Assembly (NCBI GenBank): GCA_964462515.1
Contig: CAYWXK010000014.1
Coordinates: 1 to 64,000 of the forward strand
Origin: CAYWXK01 sp964462515
Lineage (GTDB): Bacteria; Planctomycetota; Phycisphaerae; Sedimentisphaerales; Anaerobacaceae
Direction: 5' to 3'
Length of the DNA: 64,000 nucleotides
The notes below the pieces were generated by a model that saw only the letters and a program-made list of their open reading frames with translations, made no database searches and was not told the origin of the DNA. The position numbers and the translations under genes are program-made. Each line of letters opens with the position of its first letter. Within the stretch, counting starts at the first letter, position 1. Positions 52,301 through 60,595 of this stretch are shown here, in pieces.

Positions 52301-55300
52301 AACACAAACGTAACCGGTGTATCTGATGGTGTTGCGGTGCCATACAATTATCTAAAGCAGAACACCGAATTCCGTTTGCTCTTTGCAGACCACTCTCATC
52401 GACACCTGTTTAACAATGGACCGGCGACACCAGAAGCATCCTACGCACGCTACAAGGAGCTTGCCGACCAGGTCGAGCTGGCCATCATTTCCGAGTCGGC
52501 ACGCTGGGGGGATACGGCACGCAGCACACCTTATACTCTGGCTGACTGGCAGGCCACCCGAAACTACGTCCTGAACACATATATGCCTCAGCGTCCGGCT
52601 GTTGTTCTCCAGCAGCTGCGAAGTGCCGGCCTGTACCCTAATGTCAACGCGCCTGTCTTTTATATTAACGGCCTGTATAAGCACGGCGGACATATTCTTC
52701 CTACAGATGCATTCTCGATGGCTGCCTCGGCAGGCAATATCTATTACACTCTCGATGGCACAGACCCCCGCCTTCCGGCCTGGATGTCACCACCAGGCAC
52801 TATCGTCACTCTTGTGACCGAAGCTGCACCCAAGCGAGTTCTCGTTCCGAGCGTTGCCAACGGCGGTAATCTTCTTACCAATACCTTCCCCCAGTTCCAG
52901 GTTACTTATTACAAGGCAAAAGCAGGCATCACCGTCGATAGCTTATCTAAAGCTGAAAGCGTTGTCAGCAATCCGGCTAACCAGGAACAAGTAGTTGCCG
53001 GCACGGCTCCGGTAATAAACTATTATAATACCGGTGACTATGGTCACTTCGATAATGATAGTCCGTTCCCCGCCACGACCATAGGCGTCGATGTGGAGAA
53101 CTATGTGATTCTGGCAACTGCAAAAGTCTATATACCGACGACAGGATACTGGACGTTTGGAGTTAATTCCGATGATGGCTTTGGACTACAATTGACTAAG
53201 GGCACCACCTACAAGACCTCATACCCCTCCCCACGGAGTCCCGCAGATACCATAACGCCTTTCAACATTACTGAGGCAGGGGTATATGACCTTCGGCTGA
53301 TATTTTATGAATGTGGCGGCGGCTCGGAGCTCGAACTTTTTGTTGCAAAAGGCAATTTGGGTGGATTTAATCCGACTGATTTTCACCTTGTCGGTGATGT
53401 AGGAGCCGGCGGACTCCAGTTGGGTGAGAATACTTGCTGGCTTACCAGCTACTTTAACGACTCCTCCTGGAATGACGCCACTTTCATCTCCGGTATGACC
53501 GGCGGCGTTGGATACGACATAACCCAGACTCTCTATGACCCCTATATCAGCTACGATGTCGAAGCCAAAATGTGCCCCGGCATAAACGATACCTGCTACA
53601 TCCGAATCCCCTTCACCGTCGGCGCAGCCGATTTTAACGATATGCTCCTGAAGGTCAGATACGATGATGGATTCATTGCATATCTGAACGGCGCCGAGGT
53701 TGCCAGACGATACTTTGACGGCACGCCAACATGGAACTCCGGTGCAAGCACCACAAACCCTGACGGCTCAGCAGTTAACTTCGAAGAGATTTACATCTCC
53801 GCTTATGTCAGCTCCTTACAACAGGGTAACAACGTCCTTGCTATCCACGGCCTCAATAATGCCGGCAATCGCAATGACTTTCTTATCTCTGTTGAATTGC
53901 TTGCCGGCCAGATAAGCCAGGGCGGCCCCTCACCCGGCGCGATTAAATATACCGGCTCTTTCAAACTGAATAAAAGCACTCTGGTTAAGGCCCGCGCGCT
54001 CGATGGCAAATGGAGCGCCTTGAACGAGGCTATCTTTGCTGTCGGCCCCATCGCGGAAAATCTGCGGATTACCGAGATTATGTATCATCCACAGACTACC
54101 GGCGACCCGAATGACCCGAATGAAGAATTCATCGAGCTAATGAATATCGGGCCGCAAACGCTTAACCTCAACCTTGTCCAATTCACCGAGGGAATCCACT
54201 TTACCTTCCCGCCCGTCCAGCTTGCAGCAGGTCAGCTTGTCGTCGTTGTCAGGGACATCGATGCCTTCGAGGCCCAATACGGCACTGCTATCAATCCAGC
54301 CGGCCAGTATGACGGTAGTCTTGATAACGCAGGCGAGAGAATCAGGCTCGAAGACGCCATTGGCCAGGCGATTCTGGATTTCAGGTATAAAGATAGCTGG
54401 CGTCCAATGACAGATGGTCATGGTTTCTCTCTGACCATAATAGACCCAAACAATCCTGACCCGAACAACTGGGGCCTACAGGAAAGCTGGCGTGCAAGCG
54501 CTCTATACAACGGCTCGCCTGGTGAGGATGATAGCGGCATTATTCCAAATCCAAGCGATGTGGTGATAAATGAGCTGCTGGCGCATTCTCACGCCGGCCA
54601 GCCCGACTGGATTGAGCTGCATAATACCACAGGCGACCCGATAAACATCGGCGGCTGGTTCCTCAGCGATGATAATGCTTACCCAACCAAATACAAGATT
54701 GCCTCTAATACCGTGATTGACCGCTATGGCTATTGTCTTTTTTATGAGGACACAAACTTCGCCGACCCGAATGACCCGGGCTGTCTCGAGGTCTTCCGCC
54801 TCAGTGAGAACGGCGAAGAGGTTTGTCTATCCTCTGCACAAGATGATGTTTTGACCGGCTATCAGGAAATAGAAGATTTTGACGCCTCTGAAACCGGCGT
54901 ATCATTTGGCCGATACTTCAAACGAAGTATCAACAATGTTGACTTCGTGGCGATGAGCGAAATCACGCCAGGCTGGGCCAATGCCTATCCAAAGGTCGGC
55001 CCAATAGTAATCAATGAGATTATGTATAATCCCTTATATGACAGAGACGCAGAATTTGTCGAGCTATACAACATCACCAATAGCAGGGTTGACTTATTCG
55101 ACTTGGAAGGTAATACTTGGAAATTTAGCGATGAAGATTACACTATCGATTTTAACCTGCCGGATAACACAAGTATCCCTGCTCACGGCTATCTGCTGCT
55201 GGTAAAAGACAGTGACGTCTTCCTATCGCAGTATCCGGGTGTCCCGGGTGGTGTTGCGATATTTGAATGGGGCGATGGCAGACTGAACAACGGCGGCGAA

Positions 55301-55507
55301 AAAATCCGCCTTAGTATGCCCGGTGATGTTGACCTGCTCGGCCAGCGACATTATATCCGAATCGATATGATAAATTACGACAATGAGCCTCCCTGGCCGC
55401 TCGAACCGGATGGCGGCGGGGCTTCGCTGCGCAGATTAAACGTCAATCTTTACGGCAACGACCCCAATAACTGGACAGCCGCCAATCCGCCCACACCAGG
55501 CCACTAA
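49301..55507 (+). CDS. Giant secreted lamin-tail / CotH / PA14 protein
   Basis: The 2068-residue protein starts with a weak signal and a dockerin-like pair (GDLSGDHNVDLKDLSILARY). Domains in order: a lamin-tail domain (about 85-190); a beta-sandwich interrupted by a PA14 domain (about 260-435); a chitobiase C-terminal-like domain (593-668); a CotH kinase-like domain (about 705-1110, with VILRGGANDGW and FKFFNWDSEGA); a second PA14 (1195-1370) and beta-sandwich; and three more lamin-tail domains near 1586, 1752 and 1900. CotH homologues phosphorylate spore coat proteins, and lamin-tail domains occur in secreted bacterial proteins. An extracellular matrix or surface role is likely. The start is doubtful: the best ribosome binding site lies 31 bp upstream. 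Confidence 0.83.
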   Translation: MLSLVLTVFLVSAASAQFYPTGDLSGDHNVDLKDLSILARYWLNPNCLIGGCEADLDGANGVNAVDLAIMAQNWGLKGAHVVISEFMASNASKEPLEEGELLDEDGDSSDWIELYNPSDQTVNLNGWQLINNDGNEIKEWQFPAVELEPGEFLIVFASEKDHAIAGSELHTNFLLGADGDYLALAKSDGVIVHEYAPQYPTQVTDISYGLAQYAATFVAHKASVSYRVPTISDAGADWTALSYNDSGWKTGQIGLGFGNAIPGFKVTYYKANTTVYDLGTAELVVNDPSYQSTTASEIAPVINYFNTGGEGHYVNNRPFPGTTINNDVDYYAVLVTGTVSIPQTGYWTFGVNSDDGFELKLTNVVQTFTSSHPDPRGPEDTLTAFNITQAGLYNLRLIFYECGGGSGLELFAARGSFVTFNATSFRLVGDTAAGGLYVSSISEDIGTDIQGQMQNTNASLWMRAEFEVDEADFYDRLSLRVKYKDAFVAYLNGSKVAQSSLVPSVLQWNSSATGIHDSNEYQTFDITEYADLLREGTNVLAIHALNNTKYDSRFLILPELIGANHQETAQYFATATPGKFNTSGAVDFVADTKFSHDRGFYDTPFDVTISCETEGATIHVTLDGSAPSEVHGSKYTVPIPINTTTCLRAMAFKPGWISTNVDTQTYIFPYYVIHQPASPSGFPASWGGTAADYAMDQRVVNDSRYQALMIDSLLSIPTISLVAGTDDLFGTNGIYSNPWGEGVAWERPASIEWINPDGTTGFHVNAGVRIYGGAFRGMELTRKKSFRLLFKRNYGPTKLRYPLFGEDAADEFDTVILRGGANDGWNSWGGANTQYIIDEFMHRTQLALGQPSGHGTFVHLYLNGLYWGLYNLCERPDASFASTYFGGEKEDWDSIHDDVPVNGDTATWTQMLNECRAGMSSNEAYQQIQGNNPDGTRNPAYDDLLDVDNHIDYMFSNIWGGMGDWPYHNWYSGCLRPPNATGFKFFNWDSEGAIVVWSSLNTNVTGVSDGVAVPYNYLKQNTEFRLLFADHSHRHLFNNGPATPEASYARYKELADQVELAIISESARWGDTARSTPYTLADWQATRNYVLNTYMPQRPAVVLQQLRSAGLYPNVNAPVFYINGLYKHGGHILPTDAFSMAASAGNIYYTLDGTDPRLPAWMSPPGTIVTLVTEAAPKRVLVPSVANGGNLLTNTFPQFQVTYYKAKAGITVDSLSKAESVVSNPANQEQVVAGTAPVINYYNTGDYGHFDNDSPFPATTIGVDVENYVILATAKVYIPTTGYWTFGVNSDDGFGLQLTKGTTYKTSYPSPRSPADTITPFNITEAGVYDLRLIFYECGGGSELELFVAKGNLGGFNPTDFHLVGDVGAGGLQLGENTCWLTSYFNDSSWNDATFISGMTGGVGYDITQTLYDPYISYDVEAKMCPGINDTCYIRIPFTVGAADFNDMLLKVRYDDGFIAYLNGAEVARRYFDGTPTWNSGASTTNPDGSAVNFEEIYISAYVSSLQQGNNVLAIHGLNNAGNRNDFLISVELLAGQISQGGPSPGAIKYTGSFKLNKSTLVKARALDGKWSALNEAIFAVGPIAENLRITEIMYHPQTTGDPNDPNEEFIELMNIGPQTLNLNLVQFTEGIHFTFPPVQLAAGQLVVVVRDIDAFEAQYGTAINPAGQYDGSLDNAGERIRLEDAIGQAILDFRYKDSWRPMTDGHGFSLTIIDPNNPDPNNWGLQESWRASALYNGSPGEDDSGIIPNPSDVVINELLAHSHAGQPDWIELHNTTGDPINIGGWFLSDDNAYPTKYKIASNTVIDRYGYCLFYEDTNFADPNDPGCLEVFRLSENGEEVCLSSAQDDVLTGYQEIEDFDASETGVSFGRYFKRSINNVDFVAMSEITPGWANAYPKVGPIVINEIMYNPLYDRDAEFVELYNITNSRVDLFDLEGNTWKFSDEDYTIDFNLPDNTSIPAHGYLLLVKDSDVFLSQYPGVPGGVAIFEWGDGRLNNGGEKIRLSMPGDVDLLGQRHYIRIDMINYDNEPPWPLEPDGGGASLRRLNVNLYGNDPNNWTAANPPTPGH

Positions 55508-55526
55508 CCCGGATTTCTCATTAACC

Positions 55527-55632
55527 ACAGAGGCCGCCGAGTTCGCAGAGCCCGCAGAGTTTACCTTTTTAGCCACAAATTTTCACGAATTATTTTTATG
55601 TCTATTCGTGTTCATTTGTGTTAATTCGTGGT
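55527..55632. repeat. Mixed CGCAGAG and CACGAAT inverted repeats
   Basis: ACCACAGAGGCCGCCGAGTT-type text is followed by CACAAATTTTCACGAAT and its inverse ATTCGTGTTCATTTGTG, ending in TTCGTGGTTAAT that pairs with ATTAACCAC at the front. The whole could fold into a long hairpin between the convergent CotH-like and RCC1-like genes. Confidence 0.7.
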
Positions 55633-55660
55633 TAATATTATCTGCGGTTACAGAGACCAT

Positions 55661-57679
55661 CTATTTCGCCACACACGCCGGATTGTTCGGCGTCAGGTCG
55701 CAGTCAATCAACCAGTTATTTGTCAGCAGGGCAAAATCGAGAAAATTTATACCATTAAATCCATCCAGGTTAGCAGAACCATCACTGTCCAGCCATTGAC
55801 CGGTAAATATCCGCACATCTTCCCAACCAACCCGGCAATCGTCATTTAAATCGCCGGTTAGTTTATACTGACATACCTTTTTTATGGCAAGCGAATGGGC
55901 CCCTCCAGCGCTAATGGCGATAAAGCCGCTATTGGGCGAAGGGATATTGCACTGGCCAGTGTAGTTACCATACCAGTCATAGTTGCTTCCCCAGGCGACG
56001 ATGGAGCCACCTGTCCCGAGCGGAGTCGAGGGATCCTGCTTTAAACCGATCGAATGCCACAAGCCTGCGCTAATGGCGATAAAGCCGCTATTGGGCGAAG
56101 GGATATCGCACTGGCCAGTGTAGTTACCCCACCTGTCACAGTTACTTCCCCAGGCGACGATGGAACCATCTTGCTTTAACCCGAGCGAATGGTCCCCGCC
56201 TGCGCTAATGGCGATAAAGCCGCTATTGGGCGAAGGGACATTGCACTCGCCCTCGCCGTTCCATCCCCAGGCGACGATGGAGCCATCTTGCTTTAACCCC
56301 AGCGAATGATACCCGCCCGCAGCGACGGCGATAAAGCCGCCATTGGGCGAAGGGATATCGCACTGGCCGTCGCTGTTGCTTCCCCAGGCGATGATGGAGC
56401 CAACCTGCTTTAAACCCAGAGAATGCACCCCGCCAGCGCTAATGGCGATAAAGCCGCTATTGGGCGAAGGGGTATTGCACTGGCCCCAGCCGTTCAATCC
56501 CCAGGCGACGATGGAGCCATCCTGCTTTAACCCGAGCGAATGGTCCCCGCCTGCAGCGATGGCGATAAAGCCGCTATTGGGCGAAGGGATATTGCACTGG
56601 CCGTCGCCGTTGTCTCCCCAGGCGACGATTGTCTTAATTTTGATAAAGATGCCAGTTTGCTTTAACCCGAGCGAATGAGACCCGCCAGCGCTAATGGCGA
56701 TAAAGCCGCTATTGGGCGAAGGGATATTGCACTGGCCGTAGTCGTTGCTTCCCCAGGCGACGATGGAGCCATTCTGCTTCACGCCTAAGCTGTGCTCGCC
56801 GCCTGCTGCAATGGCTACAAAGCTGGTATTGGGTGAAGGGATATTGCACTGGCCGTCCCAGTTGGCTCCCCAGGCGACGATGGAGCCATCCTGCTTTAGG
56901 CCAAGACTGTGGTAGATGCCTGCTGCGATGGCTACAAAGCCGGTATTGGGCGAAGGGATATTGCACTGGCCTTCGGCGTTCATTCCCCAGGCGACGATGG
57001 AGCCATCTTGCTTTAACCCGAGCGAATACTCCCCGCCTGCGCTAATGGCGATAAAGCCGCTATTGGGCGAAGGGATATTGCACTGGCCTCTGCCGTTGTT
57101 TCCCCAGGCGACAATAGAGCCATCTTGCTTTAGGCCAAGACTGTGGTAAGGGCCTGCTGTGACGGCGACAAAGCCGGTATTGGGCGAAGGGACATTGCAC
57201 TGGCCGTAGTAGTTCCATCCCCAGGCGACGATGGAACCATCGTTCTTTAGGCCAAGACTGTGCTCGCCGCCTGCGGCGATGGCGACAAAGCCGGTATTGG
57301 GCGAAGGGATATCGCATTGGCCGTAACTGTTGTCTCCAAATGCTACGATAGAGCCATCGGATTTTAGGCCAAGACTGTGCCACCAGGCTGCGGCAATGGC
57401 GATAAAGCCGGTATTGGGCGAAGGGATATCGCATTGGCCATACTCGTTATCTCCCCACGCGACAATCGATCCATTACTCTTCAGGCCAAGACTGTGGAAG
57501 CTGCCCGTGGCGACCTTCACAAAGCTCTGGCTTAGGTCAACGCCGACAACCTGGCTGCCCCAGCCGACAATCTTGCCCGATTCGGCCAAAGCCGATTGGC
57601 CGATACAGAAAAGCAAAATTGCAGTAACACCGGCAACCAATAACAGATTTTTCTTTTTGAACACATTACCGAATTTCAT
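55661..57679 (-). CDS. Secreted RCC1-like tandem-repeat protein with dockerin-like tail
   Basis: The 672-residue protein has a Sec signal (about 1-32) and then 13 copies of a roughly 39-residue unit of the pattern HSLGLKQDGSIVAWGxN, GQCNIPSPN, GFxAIxAGG. This is the blade repeat of RCC1-type propellers; 13 units could build nearly two seven-bladed propellers. Copies 8, 12 and 13 carry extra residues, and the extra residues of copy 13 (DPSTPLGT) come from a dispersed repeat. The end is a dockerin-like pair (GDLNDDCRVGWED, NLDGFNGINFLDF) and the tail DCDLTPNNPACVAK. A binding role on the cell surface is likely; no enzyme motif is present. Confidence 0.88.
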   Translation of the reverse strand: MKFGNVFKKKNLLLVAGVTAILLFCIGQSALAESGKIVGWGSQVVGVDLSQSFVKVATGSFHSLGLKSNGSIVAWGDNEYGQCDIPSPNTGFIAIAAAWWHSLGLKSDGSIVAFGDNSYGQCDIPSPNTGFVAIAAGGEHSLGLKNDGSIVAWGWNYYGQCNVPSPNTGFVAVTAGPYHSLGLKQDGSIVAWGNNGRGQCNIPSPNSGFIAISAGGEYSLGLKQDGSIVAWGMNAEGQCNIPSPNTGFVAIAAGIYHSLGLKQDGSIVAWGANWDGQCNIPSPNTSFVAIAAGGEHSLGVKQNGSIVAWGSNDYGQCNIPSPNSGFIAISAGGSHSLGLKQTGIFIKIKTIVAWGDNGDGQCNIPSPNSGFIAIAAGGDHSLGLKQDGSIVAWGLNGWGQCNTPSPNSGFIAISAGGVHSLGLKQVGSIIAWGSNSDGQCDIPSPNGGFIAVAAGGYHSLGLKQDGSIVAWGWNGEGECNVPSPNSGFIAISAGGDHSLGLKQDGSIVAWGSNCDRWGNYTGQCDIPSPNSGFIAISAGLWHSIGLKQDPSTPLGTGGSIVAWGSNYDWYGNYTGQCNIPSPNSGFIAISAGGAHSLAIKKVCQYKLTGDLNDDCRVGWEDVRIFTGQWLDSDGSANLDGFNGINFLDFALLTNNWLIDCDLTPNNPACVAK
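55898..57500 (-). repeat. Thirteen tandem 117-bp units within the RCC1-like gene
   Basis: The units are highly similar at DNA level (for example GGCGAAGGGATATTGCACTG recurs in most). The most alike units are in the 3-prime two-thirds of the gene, implying recent expansion or homogenisation. Such a region is prone to assembly collapse. Confidence 0.88.
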
Positions 57680-58032
57680 TTTTAGTCCTCCTAATTATTG
57701 ATAAATCCGAAACTTGTCTGACGACAGTCAAGATTCGAATACCCAAAAGCGCCATTTTTCCACTGTTAACGGTTACGTTATGCCAGCGTTCTGGCGCAAA
57801 TACATACACCGGACACCGGAAATCTTCAGTTTCCATACAAACGGCTTTACATCCCTACTTTATCTCTAATATCATCAGCGTAACAAATATATCGCAGATT
57901 GTCAAATAATTTTGACATTTTTAGGGGATTTTGCGGTTTGACGATAAAAATGCTGATTTATCTATAATAGAAACAACCTGCGGGACTGTGCTCTCTGCGC
58001 TCTCGGCGGTGAGAAATACAGGTTAACGGATA

Positions 58033-58065
58033 CAAAAAGGCCGCGAGTTTAACATTCGCGGCCTT
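58033..58065 (-). terminator. Rho-independent terminator
   Basis: AAGGCCGCGA pairs perfectly with TCGCGGCCTT, and on the minus strand the stem is followed by a T run. It is oriented to end transcription from the MuiA-like gene, though 325 bp of repeat-rich DNA lies between. Confidence 0.8.
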
Positions 58066-58178
58066 ACCTTCTCAAAAGCAAAATCATTGACCTTTGAATA
58101 TTAAATGGAACATTACTGCACAAACAAGACCCAGATGTCAACCCGCGAAAGCTGCCCGCATCGGGTTGCGTTGACCGG

Positions 58179-58330
58179 CCTGCTGCGCCAGTGCGGCAGT
58201 ACGGCGAGTTGCGGTTGCGTAGTGTATCACGGCCATCCTGGCCGTGTCTGGTGTTCACGGGCTGGAAGCCCGTGCCACGAAACGAGCAGCGCAACCGATA
58301 CCTGCTGCGCCAGTGCGTCAGCACGGCGAG
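58179..58330. repeat. Direct repeats CCTGCTGCGCCAGTGCG...
   Basis: Two 30-bp copies (58179-58208 and 58301-58330) match at 28 positions. A third, interrupted copy lies inside the histidine kinase gene at 61675-61728. Confidence 0.75.
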
Positions 58331-58390
58331 GACGATGGACGCAACCTTCAATAACATTGTGCTTTGAAGGGACTTCAGGACTATACATAT

Positions 58391-60172
58391 CTATTGTCCG
58401 GATTGTTGTGCGGCACCAGTAGCAAGACGAGGCTGAAGCTGCATATTCCTGTCATATTCCATAGTGAAGCTGTATTTTACGATAGTTGCCTTTTCGTCAA
58501 TGGTATTCGGCGCAAGCTTTGTGTCCCAGCGCAGGACGCCTTTCTTTCTAATGGTTCGCAGATACTCGGCGTCTTCACTCAACTGCGGTTCGGCCTTTGC
58601 AAGCTCAATCTTCACTGATGCGTCATCGGTATAAGGCAAGCGGTCTAACAAGCGCAATTCGACGGCGTCGTTCTTGTAATTGCTGATTGCGATACGATAA
58701 TGATATGTATCGATGCGGTTGCCGCCCTGAATTTTCGTTTGTTTATCTTCAAGCTCGTGTGTAACCTGGACCTGTGAATCTATGCCGAAGCCGGCAGTAA
58801 ATTTTTCGCCCATTGTTACCTGCGGCAGCTGACTTTTTCCAACGAACTCCCCATCGCGGAACATACTTGCCTGCCCAGGCAATAAAACTGTGTCACTGGC
58901 ATTAAGCACGTCCGCCTGCAAATAGACATAGTCGGTAAGTAAGGGCGTCGCAACGAGCGTAAAATCGGCTTTTGCGGTTATTGCTGCGATTGTTACTAAT
59001 TGCTGGTCGCTTCGGCTTGGAAGCGTTAGTTTGCCGGGCAAATCATACGTTACGCTGACGCCCTCGATGCGGGAAATCTCTGCCATTTTTTGCTGGAATT
59101 CTTCGATTTCTCTCTTGCCCCCAATTATATTGTAGGCAAATGCCTGGTTGCGCAGCGCCATCACGTTAAGCTCCTCGTTGGCCGCCATTCCCTTTTTAAT
59201 GTAGTCCTTTCGGGTCTGCCTGTTCTGGCGAATCTCGTTCTCCCACACGATGGGCTGCTGTGCAGCCTGCTGCTGGGCAGGCATTGAAAGGTCAACGAGC
59301 ATAGGCGTTAGTATTGGGGCGGCTGCGACCATCGTCGGTTCGGCTGTTGATAAGCTTAATGCGACGCCGTTCCAGTCTTCGCCGCTGGTTTGGTTGACGA
59401 CCGCGTTGTATTCAATCAGCACAGTTGACTTCTTTGGATTGGCACGGAGGTTATATTGCTGCATCCAGTTGGCGCCATTGACTAAATAGCTCATCTCAAT
59501 AACGGCTTTTCTGGCGCCTTCGGCGCTTATAAACAATAGCGCCTCTCGTTCTGTGCGGGAACGTCCCGCCATTAGTTCATTCCGCTTGCGGTCCAGCAGC
59601 TCTTGTTCTTTTTTCAACCCGGCGATTTGGTCCTCAAGTTCCAGCTTGTGTTTGTGATATTCAAGACCCTTTTCTTCTATAAATGTGGCAAGGTTCTGAA
59701 TAGGCTCAAAGGTCAGAAGGCCCCTGTTAAGGTCGCTGCCGGCTGCGGTGATGGTAAAGTCTTTTAGCTTCTCAAACATCAGCCATTGCTGATTAAAATG
59801 CAATAGCTCGCTTTCAGCGTATTTGAGCTTGTGTTTTACATCCTCAATCTGTGCATCGAGCTGTTTGACTTCTTCTCTTGTGTCCTCCATGACCGGCCTT
59901 TCGCGAAATCTTACGCTGAGCACCTTAACGTTGTCGGGACTCTGTGCGTAGATACTTTCAGGCACCACCTGGGCCGGCAGGTCCTTGACGGTTAGTTCGC
60001 AAGTGCCTGCCGGCAAATCCACATTAACTAAACGCGTTACCTGCGCCTGGCCGCGATAAACTGTTACTTTTGAAATGCTGCCGACCGTCGTCGGCACATC
60101 GCCCAAAGCAATTGTGGCCATCAAGCTAATTAGCACAACTGCGATTGTAAGTATTTGTCTGCTGCGTTTCAT
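58391..60172 (-). CDS. MuiA-like DUF4140/DUF4139 protein
   Basis: The 593-residue protein has a Sec signal (about 1-24). An N-terminal DUF4140 domain (about 32-128, ISKVTVYRGQAQVTR) contains coiled-coil helices, with more at 150-200 (ELEDQIAGLKKEQELLDRKRNELMAG in part). DUF4139 fills about 215-590, ending with the VKYSFTMEYD strand. The family is named after mucoidy inhibitor MuiA but its biochemical role is unknown. It is transcribed divergently from the response regulator gene, which may control it. Confidence 0.86.
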   Translation of the reverse strand: MKRSRQILTIAVVLISLMATIALGDVPTTVGSISKVTVYRGQAQVTRLVNVDLPAGTCELTVKDLPAQVVPESIYAQSPDNVKVLSVRFRERPVMEDTREEVKQLDAQIEDVKHKLKYAESELLHFNQQWLMFEKLKDFTITAAGSDLNRGLLTFEPIQNLATFIEEKGLEYHKHKLELEDQIAGLKKEQELLDRKRNELMAGRSRTEREALLFISAEGARKAVIEMSYLVNGANWMQQYNLRANPKKSTVLIEYNAVVNQTSGEDWNGVALSLSTAEPTMVAAAPILTPMLVDLSMPAQQQAAQQPIVWENEIRQNRQTRKDYIKKGMAANEELNVMALRNQAFAYNIIGGKREIEEFQQKMAEISRIEGVSVTYDLPGKLTLPSRSDQQLVTIAAITAKADFTLVATPLLTDYVYLQADVLNASDTVLLPGQASMFRDGEFVGKSQLPQVTMGEKFTAGFGIDSQVQVTHELEDKQTKIQGGNRIDTYHYRIAISNYKNDAVELRLLDRLPYTDDASVKIELAKAEPQLSEDAEYLRTIRKKGVLRWDTKLAPNTIDEKATIVKYSFTMEYDRNMQLQPRLATGAAQQSGQ

Positions 60173-60287
60173 TTTTCGACCCTTTCAAAGAAATTTCTAA
60201 ATATATTTTCAAATTACTCGTGTTATCTTTAACAATAATTTCCAAAATATTTCCTAAATCAATTATGCAACATTGCCTCTCGACCAC

Positions 60288-60321
60288 AAAGTAAAATGTA
60301 TGTAAAAAGCAGCCGAGATTT
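60288..60321 (+). promoter_or_regulatory. Shared 34-bp upstream sequence
   Basis: AAAGTAAAATGTATGTAAAA (start of the motif) matches 40701-40734 at 29 of 34 positions. Here it sits directly upstream of the TTTACA direct repeat of the regulator promoter. It may be a binding site or a repeat remnant. Confidence 0.4.
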
Positions 60322-60365
60322 TTTACAAAACATTTACAAACTTATCCTCAAATTCCGTTTATAAT
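60322..60365 (+). promoter_or_regulatory. Response regulator promoter with PhoB/PhoP-type direct repeat
   Basis: TTTACAAA occurs at 60322-60329 and again at 60333-60340, an 11-bp period as bound by OmpR/PhoB-family dimers. A perfect TATAAT -10 box is at 60360-60365, with no good -35 at the expected place. That layout, with activator boxes replacing the -35, suggests autoregulation by the downstream regulator. Confidence 0.6.
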
Positions 60366-60385
60366 ATAAAGAGAAAGAGGTGTAA

Positions 60386-60595
60386 CTATGGAATTAAAGC
60401 CGTCCATATTGGTAGTTGAGGATGAAGAGAAAATCCGCCTNNNNNNNNNNNNNNNNNNNNNNNNNNNNNNNNNNNNNNNNNNNNNNNNNNNNNNNNNNNN
60501 NNNNNNNNNNNNNNNNNNNNNNNNNNNNNNNNNNNNNNNNCTATGGAATTAAAGCCGTCCATATTGGTAGTTGAGGATGAAGAGAAAATCCGCCT
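60386..60595. other. Scaffold gap with duplicated flanks
   Basis: One hundred Ns (60441-60540) are flanked by the same 55 bp on both sides (60386-60440 and 60541-60595), including the ATG and first 18 codons of the response regulator. The two contigs overlap and should be merged, which would connect the gene at 60543 to the promoter and AGAGG ribosome binding site upstream of 60388. Confidence 0.93.

Larger units (their letters stand above)
57680..58390. other. 711-bp intergenic region rich in repeats
   Basis: The half near the RCC1-like gene is AT-rich and probably holds its promoter. The rest contains CGCAGAG-like text (57985-58015), a terminator (58033-58065), two 30-bp direct repeats with 28 matches (58179-58208, 58301-58330), a CACGGCCA/TGGCCGTG hairpin (58228-58246) and a 21-bp palindrome (58256-58276). 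No gene is credible. Confidence 0.7.

Noticed and set aside
55898..57500. CRISPR-like array
   Set aside because: The regular spacing comes from 117-bp coding repeats of an RCC1-like protein in one open frame; there are no unique spacers or cas genes.
60388..60440. Second, truncated response regulator gene
   Set aside because: Its 55-bp context is identical to the start of the full gene across the N gap, so it is a contig-overlap artefact.
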